Origin: Trachythela sp. YZ-2020
Lineage: Eukaryota; Cnidaria; Anthozoa; Malacalcyonacea; Clavulariidae
Reading direction: 5' to 3'
DNA: 64,000 nt
NCBI GenBank assembly: GCA_016169945.1
Contig: JADLSH010000085.1
Span: 1,860,001-1,924,000 of the forward strand
Shown one piece after another: positions 23,595 through 34,500 of the stretch; the stretch's first letter is position 1, and each line of letters begins with the position of its first letter. The position numbers and the translations under genes are program-made. The notes under the pieces are model-generated. The model searched no databases, had not been told where the DNA came from, and was given only the letters and a program-made list of their open reading frames with translations.

Positions 23595-24422
23595 CAAAAA
23601 TATATTTTGACATCCAGGAAATGATTGTATATAAACACATTTACAAATTCTGTGGTTGTGCTTCGTTGGATTGTACCTGTAAAACTAAAATGTAAATCGA
23701 TTCTGAATAAAAATTCAGACTCAGAGTCATCAATTAAATCATATAATGGATTTATATCATGGAATTCAATAACACTCAGACTGTGCTAGACTTATTTAAC
23801 TCAGGAGGGTCAGATTTTCACTGTAACGTCAAATATATGTTGTATTTCTGGTATTAAAGTAGGATGTCAGCTTTTCAGTTTGGATACCAACTTTGAAGTG
23901 CTGGTAAATGTGCTGGTATCCATAATGGATTCCAGGGAAAGATTCTAATCTCGAACCCTGTCCCAATATTAACTGATCGTGTAATTTACAGTTGTATTAT
24001 CTCTTCTTTGGCAGTTTTATTATTGTTTCATTCATATTGAAAAGGGCACTTTTCCCCCCTTAGGAAAGGGCAGGAGGGGCGCTTGCCCACCCCCCCTCTC
24101 CAGCATCCCTGTTTCCACTTGTAAACATCTAAGGAGGTTGGATATGACTGGAATGTTTCCAAATTGAGCAACGATTTCATTTTCGTTCGCGATTTTTCGC
24201 AACGAGATAAGCTAGACTGCGCATCCAGATACAGGCTAGATTTTGTACCCAACTACAGTACTTAGCTAAAGTTCACAACTTCGTCTTAATCCAGCAGCTA
24301 CCACAGTTATATTGTCTCAGTTTACCTTAACGTTTGTGAAGCAAAATGTTTCTGACCTTGTTCAGTAAAACCTTTGGAAATTTTGTGTCCACAACATAGG
24401 TTTTGAGAACGGACATAACCTA
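23595..24422. other. Spacer inside the long intron
   Basis: AT-rich sequence without a supported gene. A C-rich stretch near 24050-24110 (CCCCCCTTAGG, CCACCCCCCC) resembles the G-rich repeats elsewhere in the window. Confidence 0.4.
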
Positions 24423-26709
24423 CCGGGTGTCCCAAAAAAACGTATCGCTGTTTGATTTAATGTAGCGCAAGAACTATAACAGGCATTTCACTCAAGTAAG
24501 TTTTACTGTATTCAAAAAGGGCTAACTTAAATTTTGGTATATAACATTTGAATTTTGATGCAATATTGACCGAGATACAGATGTTTGAAGTTGAGTAAGC
24601 ATTTTGAAATTGCTAAAATCACCATAAAACGGCCCCATCAAATGTCTGTTTGGTTAAACTTGATAAATATTTCTATGTGGTCAAAAGAACGCATGTATAC
24701 AACGATATTGTTCCAAAGACCAAGATTTGATCATCTGGAAATGCTTGTCTGTCTTACTTTGGAAACAATGCCATTAAAAGAATTTTGGATCAGTTCTTCA
24801 TCCAAAGATTCACATGCCAAAACAATTGCCTCAAAAAGCTGTCTTCAATGTTTTCAACTAAATTTTATGTCAATGTGTATATAATTTATTCCATTTTTAT
24901 TTCCAAGGGTTACAAATCTACTAGGAAATAATGTGAAGTTAAAGTTAACTTTATTGAAATTGACAATACTCGTGATAAAATGACAACTGTTTTCAAATCA
25001 ATTTAATAAGCCGTTTTTTTCTGGATTTTTCACTAATTTTAAAAACGTACCGCAACATCTGTATCTCGGTCAATATTGCATCAAAATTCAAGTGTTATAT
25101 ACCAAAATTTCAATTAGCCCTTTTTAGTGCAAAGTTTTTAACTTTGCAGTATTGTGATGAGGGGCGAAAATTCACACGAGCGATACATACATACATACAT
25201 AGATAGATACATCATAGTGTAAACTTTCCGGGGGGTGTTTGCGAAGATTCTCTATTAATACCGTATCTGTGAAACTTTGGGGTTGAAACTTTTTTAAGCA
25301 CTTTCAAGTTATCTTATAGCTCAATTCGGTTGTATTCATGCAGTGTTTAATTAGATTTACGAACAACATTTGGGTTGTGATATTAAACGTCTACATCATA
25401 ACAATCGTTTTATATATAATATTGGGTTGCTAACTCCCCCGGTAGCTATGAACACGTGCGTTCAAGTCCACTGATCTAATAATATCACGGAACGAAAATA
25501 CGAAATTTCGAAATATTTACCGCACAATGGTGGCAGCTGGGAGTGGGAATGTGATGGAAATACGATCAAATTTATAAATAAACGTTTTCATTTTGGCCTT
25601 TTGGATTTGTAGTGCGTTTTGTCATTTATATATTCAATAGACAATACTGAATGGGTCGAATATTCATTATTGCAATATTTTTATAAATTCCGAAGCGTAT
25701 TAAACTTTCGCCTCAAACATGTCACATATTTTGGACTTGGTAGTTGGTGCTGGTTACATATAAAAAAATTCAAGTACAAGATTCAAGACCCGATGAGATC
25801 CCTTTGGCCTTACCGTAAATATCGAATATGTTAGTTATAGTATACAGCATTGGATTTTACCAGCGATCTAAGGTAACGGTCGACTTGCGTATAATTTATA
25901 CACATTAATACGGCTACTGTATTGTTTCTGGCGAATTTTATAGATAGTAGAAGTTTTTTGTAGAGTCACTAGAGTTGTAGAGTGTAGTATGAACTGCATA
26001 ATTTTGAAATTTGACATTTGTTATGCAATATTAATAATAGAACACATCTCTGTTGACGGGGCAGTTGTTTACAAATGCGAATGGCATTTTGGTGAGGATG
26101 CGTCTGCATATATAACTATGATGTATAATGCATTCTATATACTTTCTAGTTTTGCTTAGCCTTAGTTTATTTTAGTAGTCTGTGTACAACCGTACTCTCG
26201 AAATTTTATATACACGATGAAATAAATAAAATTTGAAATAATCGAAGTTGGGTTGACATATTTGTAATTAGTTGAATAAAACTAATCAAATATTGCAACC
26301 GTAAACAAAAGACAATTTTATCTGCTTACTATAATATATTGGCAAAAACATAAATCACTCATCGCGAATTTAGAATTACGAATGATGAAATATTACAAGC
26401 TTTTCATTGACAAGTGTACTTGTTGAAAAACTGGCATGCTAGCTTTTCAAAAGCTTGTCACATTTCATCAATTTTCAAGGGCAAATAAAAATAGTAAAGG
26501 TAAAATATGCAAATATCAACACAACACAACATGGATGCACAACTACGTACGCACTATCAACCATGTAACATAGCATTTGTCTTTTAAAACTTTGCACTAT
26601 ATCCTTGGATCACTAGTTGAATACAGTAAAACTTATTTAAGAGAAATACGTGTTGTAGTTTTTGTGCTACATTAAATCAAACAGCGATACTTTTTTTTGG
26701 GACACCCCG
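24423..26709. mobile_element. TA-flanked mariner-type element carrying another insertion
   Basis: Left end TA|CCGGGTGTCCCAAAAAAA and right end, complemented, TA|CGGGGTGTCCCAAAAAAA. Similarity continues inward through GTATCGCTGTTTGATTTAAT and on to AGGGCTAACTT for over 150 bp. The inner part of the right arm lies at 25045-25125 and its outer part at 26618-26709; between them is the insertion 25126-26617. No transposase is seen, so it is non-autonomous. TA duplication and TGTCCC ends fit Tc1/mariner. Confidence 0.82.
25126..26598. mobile_element. Insertion within the mariner-type element
   Basis: Bounded by inverted AGTGCAAAGTTTT on the left and its complement ending at 26598. It splits the right arm of the surrounding element exactly at CCCTTTTT|GAATACAG. 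It has a (CATA)n tract near 25184 and no coding region that I recognise. About 19 bp at 26599-26617 are unexplained and a target duplication is not clear. Confidence 0.6.
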
Positions 26710-26711
26710 TA

Positions 26712-28165
26712 GAACAATTTGGATCGGCCGTTCCAATATAATGTGATGTTCATTCTGGGTATAAGCCTAGTTCACATGTAACACTGTGACCTGTGTGAGA
26801 TATGCATAGGCAGGAAAACACAAGCAAACTTTACCTTATTAATTAAACATTCCATTATGTCTGACTAACGATATACTAGCTCATGAGTAGCTACGTGCAA
26901 TGAATGTACTGTACATTTTTATGTATTACATTACAATAAATGACTGTCCTTTTATATTTTTAAAAAAAATTTGTTTTTTGTTTATCGTTTTTATTTCGTA
27001 TTAATATATATAAAAAAAAACCAATACCAAATCAAAAGCAAAAGAAAGAAATTTTTAAAAAACGTTAAGTTTGGTCTTCCAATGGATGCTTGTCCCATAT
27101 GGTTACGAATAGGTATGATCAAGTATCAAGTTTTGTTCAAACTTGTCAATTGAGGTGAGATTTTGATTTTTGCATCTAAGGAAGATAAATCTCTCTAAAA
27201 AAACAAGAACTTCTCACGTGAAACTTCAATGTTTACTTGTTAATTTTAATAAATTTAATAAAAACAGTAAACTAAATCGGCATCACAAACGAGCAGCTAA
27301 TCAGATTAAAACATATTTGACAAAGATTAAAGTTTTACGTGAGCATTCTAAATTCTATAATATTGAAAAATAAGAATATTGATTACACCACTTTCAGTTA
27401 CCCTAAGGTTGGTTATTTAGATCCCTTAAACAAATTGATAATGGTTAAACGGTATATACTATATACTTGTTTTCTGGATTTACGCTGCAGATGGAAGTGT
27501 CAGTGACAAGCAATCAAATTAAACTACATCTCTCAATTCTATTTATTTGCCACCAAATACAAAGCTACTACATATAATGGAAATAATTCACATTATGCAT
27601 TCAAACTTCTTTCTCGTTCCTGATTGGTCAATAATCCCTGGCTAATTCTCAATATCCGTTAGCTGCAACGTTATTTCAGCAGGCTTACGTGATCAGCGTG
27701 CAATAATTGTCTTTTTTACTTCTGTCCAAAAAAGTAATTATTACACGCTGTAAAAGCCCGCTAAATTTTAAAAGCAAAAACAAAATGGCTTGTTGTCTTT
27801 AAACGAACCGGATGAACTCTTAAAATTATTAGACAGCTTTAGCAAACACAACGCGACGTCAAAAGAGACGTGAAAAAAAATTAAAAATATGCCCGTGCCT
27901 GATGGATGCCCCCCGTTTTTTTTACCGATTTTCGTCCTCTTTGATTTGTCGTTGTATCTTCTTGCTCGTATGTCAGAAAAGGCTGCACCAAAAAAGCCAG
28001 GAGCAATGAAAAACCATCCTCAATGAGTATATACTATTATTTTTCGCTTTAACTCTTATGTATTTAGCATCTTTCCCACCGACCACCAGTCTTGGCTTTC
28101 TTGTTTGTTCTTTTGGACATATAATAAAACAATTATTGCATTTGACTTAGGCATGATATTAACTA
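26712..28165. other. AT-rich intron sequence
   Basis: No gene recognised. An imperfect hairpin at about 27695-27765 pairs AGCGTGCAATAATTG with its near complement TAATTATTACACGCT. Short Lys-rich frames at 26971-27373 have AT-driven composition and no domain. Confidence 0.4.
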
Positions 28166-28306
28166 CTTACTAACTGAGCGTGAGGTCTGTACGGTAAAAT
28201 ATCAAGCTGAGGTCTTGCTGTATTGACCGAGCGATAGCGAGGTCAATACAGCAAGACTGAGGCTTGATATTTTACCGTACAGACCGAACAGTCGAAGTTA
28301 GTAAGT
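28166..28306. repeat. 140-bp hairpin repeat, copy 1
   Basis: CTTACTAACTGAGCG ... GTCAATACAGCAAG can fold onto itself over nearly its whole length around a 10-nt centre (GAGCGATAGC). The inner sequence GGTCTGTACGGTAAAATAT is close to the GGTCTTTACAGTAAAATATT of the hairpin at 49250-49363, so the two belong to one family. Confidence 0.75.
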
Positions 28307-29116
28307 TGTTTATTATATGGCATTTCAGACAACAAAAAAACAATTCATTTTGCCAAAAATTGGTCACGCGAGGGCAAAGTACAAAGTCCGAAACTCAAAG
28401 CCGGTCATTTTCAAATGTCAAAATACTATGAATTTCAATGATACGAATTTGTCTTAGTTTTTTACAAATTTATCTAATCTTAGCTTAGTAAAACTACTCT
28501 ACAGTACCATTTATAGAATAAAATATAAAATTAATAGAAAATATAGTGATATTGAGCTATCGGATCAAGGACAAAAACAACTTTGCATGTTCGAAATATT
28601 GACTGTTTTAGTTAAAAAACATCGTAAAATTTACCTTAATATTTCGACTTGAGCCAACAAAACTTGATTTTATCCCTTGTAGTTATCCCTTTTCCGTATT
28701 TTCCGTTTATTTTTCATTGTTTTAAATTATTTTTAAGGATTTTTTAATGCTTTTATTGGTTTGAAATGTGTTCAAGTCGTCGCAAGGGCAATAAGAATAC
28801 CGTATTGCCCGTGGGCAATACGGGAAAATCCTGCCTCGTCAGCGACCAATCAGATTGCGAGATTCACCAAAACAAGCACTTGCCATATAATAAAAAGAAT
28901 TATTATATAAACATATAAGTGTTATATAGAGTTTTATGCCACTGAGAAAAATCGTATTTAAACACACGTAAAAAATACGATATTTTTACGTGTGAAAATA
29001 TCATTTTTGCAAGCCAATCAAAAACCTATTACTATTTGTGTACTATTTACATATTTGTTTTGAGTTTCTATATGAATTGTCGTTTGTTTATAATTTGTTT
29101 ATAAAATAAACAGAAT

Positions 29117-29256
29117 AGTACATGGTTGCTTGGAAATATGGAATTTATTTCTCGTGTTGAAGAGAATATTGCTCACTCGTTCGCTACGCTCACTCGTGAG
29201 CAATATTCTCTGCAACACTCGAAATAAATTCCATATTTCCGCACAACCATGTAATA
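29117..29256. repeat. 140-bp hairpin repeat (different family)
   Basis: Arms ACATGGTTGCTTGGAAATAT and ATATTTCCGCACAACCATGT frame GAGAATATTGCTCAC and its complement around a short centre. It has the same build as the hairpins at 28166 and 49250 but no sequence identity with them. Confidence 0.75.
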
Positions 29257-29283
29257 TTCTCTATTTATTCAGACCTATATAGC

Positions 29284-30345
29284 CACAGGAACCCCAGGTT
29301 ATATTGGCCGCCCGCGCCTTATCCAGATATACTTTCAAATTAAATATCACCTTCATGTTGGCTAGGAAGGGAAAAAAATTTCCATGAACCATGTTCGGTC
29401 ATGCTTATTTTCAATAACATTTGCTGTTTATGTTCCACCTATACCTAAGGAAACAATATATACCAACCTGCATTTCTCAAAGTTTGAATTTTACGTTGAA
29501 ACATTGATTTCTCTTTCAAGATTTTATCACAGTTTTGCTCGCCGAAACTTCCGAGGCCTCGTTTTTGGCAAAATTTTCACTAAAAAGCAAATTAACGGTC
29601 CAAAACGTTCAGCAAAATGAATACTTGAACAATAATTTTTCATTTCGAAAACTTTATGTATATTTTTGCACATTTTTTGGGCCAAAATTGCCGTTTTTAA
29701 TTCACAAATTATAGCCATTCATGGCCAATTGGCCACATATTTGTTTTCAGTCAGCGAACAAAAAAACAAAGAAAGAGCTTGTATCCTAGCAATAGAACGG
29801 CGTGGCATTACGTCAGCAATCGCCGCCATTAAGTGTCGCACACGTCATCTAGCGTGTGCAATTCGTGATCGTTCGTGATCCGCGAGGCGAATGTTAGGGA
29901 AAGATACCTAGTGAGACATCTGGATAGACTCTTTAATCTGTGCCCACGCCCAGGTGAGAAAACATTTGAACTGTTTGTAAATTCGTTGTCCAATCAGATT
30001 TGAGTTGGTTTGCGTTGCTTAACGACTTCCTGTTTGTTGTCCAGCACCGGCCGTACGCGGATGAATTTGGCTGAATTTTGCCGTTCCTTCGCGGATTTTA
30101 AAGCGAATTTAAGCTCTTTGATTATATAATTTTTGTTTTGAGTGTTATATGTTATCACTCGTGCTGGGGATATCGATTAAATTGGAAAGAAAAGTATTTA
30201 AAGGCAAAAAATCGAGGAATGTTTAGGGCGACGTATTCCAGTCTGGGATATTTTGGGCCCAATGTCTCCGTCCTTCTATTTCTACTAGTAACCCGTAGAG
30301 CGGGCGCGCAGGCGCGGGCGGCCAATATAACCTGGGGTTCCTGTG
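29284..30345. mobile_element. TIR element with 7-8 bp target duplication
   Basis: Starts CACAGGAACCCCAGGTTATA and ends with its complement; the inverted match goes on through TTGGCCGCCCGCGCC. ATATAGC flanks both ends (29277-29283 and 30346-30352). A CA...TG end and 7-8 bp duplication would fit a hAT-like non-autonomous element. No transposase frame is seen. It ends 146 bp before the first recognised exon of the CNTNAP-like gene. Confidence 0.75.
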
Positions 30346-30491
30346 ATATAGCCAGTATAAATGTACAAATTAAAATTACAAATTATAGGTCAATGCTATT
30401 TTTCTCGCTGTGATAACTGCCGGTTTACCATCATCTATAGCGCGATTGTGCTTAGTGAAACCACTTACAATTGACTTTCGCTTTCTTAGAG

Positions 30492-31508
30492 TACGATACC
30501 AACTTGGCCAGAACAGTACTCTAGAACAAGCAATACTCGGCGATGGTCTGGGAGACGATATTGTTTCAACTGTTGTAGTAAAAAGAGACAAGACTCAACT
30601 AATCATCTCTGCTTATGGCGGACAATCGGACAAGATGAACTTGGTTATACCCGGAGCTGATGATCGCTTAGACCTCAATGGTTTTATGTACGTCGGTGGT
30701 TACTTAAACCCACCCCCAACGTACCCCTCATTCCATCGAGTGAATTTCAAGGGATGTATGTATCAAGCCACTTTTGATAGTAGCTATAAAGTTGATTTTA
30801 TCGATGGAGCGATGCGTAACAGAGCGGGGTTTACCACAAAGAACATAAAGGAGACGGATAACCCCGAAATTCCACCAAGGGCAATGCATTTCAACCGTGA
30901 AACCCACTTGTCGTTTCTCATTCAAGAAAAAGATCCACTTGATCCGACGAAAATTTTGAAAAAATTCTACGGTAGTTTTGAATTCCGTACTGTCCTCTTC
31001 GAAGGTACAATATTCACGGCGTCCAGCGTCTCGTTAAAGTTCCAGCGATCTCAGTTGAGTTTGAATAGTGGTGGCGATATAGTTTCCATTGATTTCCCTA
31101 ACGAAGGCCAGGCTAACGATGGACGATGGTTCCGTGTAGAATATGTCGCAGAGAATGACAATTTGGAGTTGAAATTGGACGATGTAAAACGAAAGATGAA
31201 GCCTGCGAATTTTCCGCAGTATGGTTCCCTAATATCTTATGGTTTTTTCAAAAACAAACATAATTTCATTGGTTGCATTCGCAATTTGACCGTGCAGTTT
31301 GAAAATATCACTTACTATGATATTGTGAATCCGTACAGGGAGGCTAAGTTAGCTGAGGATTATGGGGATTTGAGTGAAGGATGCAAGGCAAGCGACCCCT
31401 GCATCCCCAATCCTTGTTTCCACGATGCAGAATGCCTGTCTGTTGTTAGAGATCCTGGTGTCCAATGTGAATGCCGGCAGAGTTACAAGGAACCCTTATG
31501 CCAGTTCT
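30492..31508 (+). CDS. CNTNAP: CNTNAP-like exon: C-terminal half LamG, full LamG, EGF
   Basis: The start is set by AG at 30490-30491 to fit phase 1; TTAG two bases earlier is an alternative that would need a phase-2 exon. VRYQLGQ to MYVGGYL and NFKGCMYQATF is the second half of a LamG domain. From about PPRAMHFNRETHLSFL to HNFIGCIRNLTV is a full LamG with the usual final GCI. CKASDPCIPNPCFHDAEC and CECRQSYKEPLC give the six cysteines of an EGF domain. The donor TTCT|GTAAGT is at 31508/31509. Confidence 0.85.
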
Positions 31509-34500
31509 GTAAGTATATGGCTTATTACATTGCATAATTTACACACAGTAAAAACCATATACTGCATGTATGGGCTACACTATAGGCTCTTTTCCACTCG
31601 TCGCAAAAACCAACTCGCAAGCTCGCTGCGAGTACTTTCATCCAATCACAATGCTCGACAGTTTATTTTAATTACATGCAAGAACTCGCAGCGAGTTTGC
31701 GAGTTGGTTTTGCGATGAGTGGAAAAGAGCCTTATGTCATGGGACTTTATATGCAGAGTGACTAAATTGCTTACTATAGTCTATATGCAATATGCACGTA
31801 TTGACCTTGTGTTGAGTGGCGTGTACTACATATAATGAAACATTTGGCATCATTTGCTTGCTCCCATATTAAGTATCAGTACATTAAAGTTGACGACCAT
31901 GTGTAGTACCATGTCGAACACTTATCTAAAACTCGCCTATTGTCAAGATAAAGTTTACGTTTTGAACCTGCATAATTATTGAACACTGCAAAAGCAATGT
32001 TTGAGGTTATAAATCGTGAGAATATCTCACGAGCTTAAACAACATGGATTTGAATTTCTTTTCTCCCTACTTGACTCGAGGGTATCTCGCCTCTTAAACA
32101 TCAATTTGAATTTGTGTTCTGCCCAGTAGATTCGAGAATATCTCGTGCGCTCGATACACTTTTTAAGGTGGCTCGATACACTTTTTAAGTAAAAGTTGAA
32201 ACACTCGAAATTTCGTTTTTTCTGCTGATTACATGGTCATAAAACCTCCAGACCAAAAGAGAACATCGAATTGAATAAAAATCAATATTAAAGTGCGAGT
32301 TTGTATTGTTGCCATGGCAACAATACGCATGGAAACATCGGCAAATATGGGAAACATGAGCGTTTATTTCAGAAACAGGTCGGTGATTGCGTATCGTTTT
32401 TATTTACTTCAACGAATCTAGTGTGAAAGTTTTAAAAAAATCTGTCAGGCCAAACTTTGGGAATTGAAAAATGGCTTTTTTAAAAAATTCGCATGACAGA
32501 TTTTCGAGATATTTCACTATTTTACTCAGCGTATATTTATCTATTTGCATGCACATTTTCAGAGTACCTTACCGAACTCGTTTCTTAAATATTTAAGGTT
32601 TTCTATGTCCACATTTCTATGCGGCTTGTGCAAGATCAATGAATTGACATGCGCGTACAAAATTTTGCAGGCGCAGCTCCAGAAAAACACGCACATCCAT
32701 GTAATCAAAATTATTTAGATATAGTGTTTACTTGGCTGGAAATGCAAATATTTTTACTATTTTCCTGCTAACTCAAAGAAAACAGACCGTTTGACATAAG
32801 ATATGTATGACATAAAAAACAGTTCGACGAAGCGAGAAATGCTGTTTCGCTAAACTTTTTGCCGTTACTAGTATCTTGTAATATATTTACTTTCGTAAAT
32901 GAAAAAAAAACCATGAAATAGGGTTATAAATGGCATGCGAAAGCCGGTTAAAAGCTAGCCTGCGTAGCAGACGTTTTTTGGGGGAGGACGCGGGAGGCAT
33001 AATTTAAGGCGGGAGGGCGGGTGAGGCGAAAAACCGTCTGCCGGGTTTCTATATGATTTCAATTGCCAGTCCACTGGTGGACTGGAAATTCGCGATTGGC
33101 TAAAAAATCATTAAACGGTCATCGGCTTGTTAATATTTGATTATTTATCACACTTATTGATGTCTTATAAATAAGGCGTGTGCTGAGTGTCGAGAAAGTG
33201 CTCCGTATGTTAAACTTGCTTGAATTATTCCTGAAGAGTTTGTCCTTCTTTCAAGCAGTAGGCGTAAAAGTGCTGCTACGGTGAGAAAGTTGTTATGACT
33301 TCTGTGACCAGCTGGGTTTGGAAAAAGTTTATAATAATTCATTGTGTTTTTGTGCTGGCACATTTTGATCAGACGGACTAAATAAGCTAGGCGAGATATC
33401 ACGATCGCAATTCATATATATATTGTAGGATTTGTGGCGTGGAAAGTGTTCTTTAGTCTAAGAAAGACTTCCATGCTCAAAATGACGAGTCTGCACTGCT
33501 TAAATCGATTACAGCGATAGTTCTGGTAAAATATATTTCTGACGAAGCACGATGCAGAGCAACTTGTCTAACATTTGAATTTGACATTTGAAACGGATAT
33601 GTGCTTCATTGCTAAATATTACTAAAACGATGCTTATAGTCCCAGAGTCTTGTTTATATATTGCTTCATTTGCTGGCAGGCAAAGACATTTTGTTCTATT
33701 TGTCTATTAGGCTATGACTATAGTCTCGCTCCATTAAAAATACGTATTGCTGTCAGTTTGGTCCTGTGGTTTGGCTTAGTCGTTTCGCCACAACTTGTTA
33801 TTCTTGAGAATAGCATTTTTTGGTTACACTATAAATGATTATAATGAATCGCGGAGGAGATCGCAAGATTTCAAACATCGTTAACTCTCCTTCAACACAA
33901 TTAACTCACGCGGAGAACATGCAAGCGAGTTTATTTTAATATACGGAGCGCTTTCTTGTCCTTGACACTCTCAGTTTTCGGCCTTATACTGTATTTTCAG
34001 GCAGTTTTTTATTGATTTACCGACTAATTAATAGCACACAACCGCAGTTTTAAACTCAACACAAGTGCTTTTTACGAGGGTAGTCACTCATATTTTGTAC
34101 TTGTTTACTACTTGCTAATAAATATAGCCCGTTGACAATTTCATAACATCATCAGATATTATATAATCTATCTCCTGATTGGCTGTCGCAATAAACTATT
34201 ATGAGGGCGGGGAAAGGGCGGCATTGGAATGCATATAGAAACCTGGCAGACGGTATTTCAAACCGGCTGCTACGCAGGCTAGTTGAAAGCCGAAAACCGA
34301 TAGCCGGTTTTCATAGAGTTTCAACTTTAAACATTGCTTATTTCAGCTTATTAAAAACATCTTATAGAAAGACTAACAATTCAATTTAAAGGTTAAATTA
34401 GTACGAGATTTTTTATTTGAGGAAAATGAAAACTAGGAAGATTTTAAATATCGAAATAAACTTGTTTTGTAGTTGGTTTTTTGACTTTAAAAATCTTATT

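Noticed and set aside
26971..27373. Lys/Asn-rich frames as a possible gene
   Set aside because: Low-complexity AT-rich DNA; no homology pattern or splice structure.
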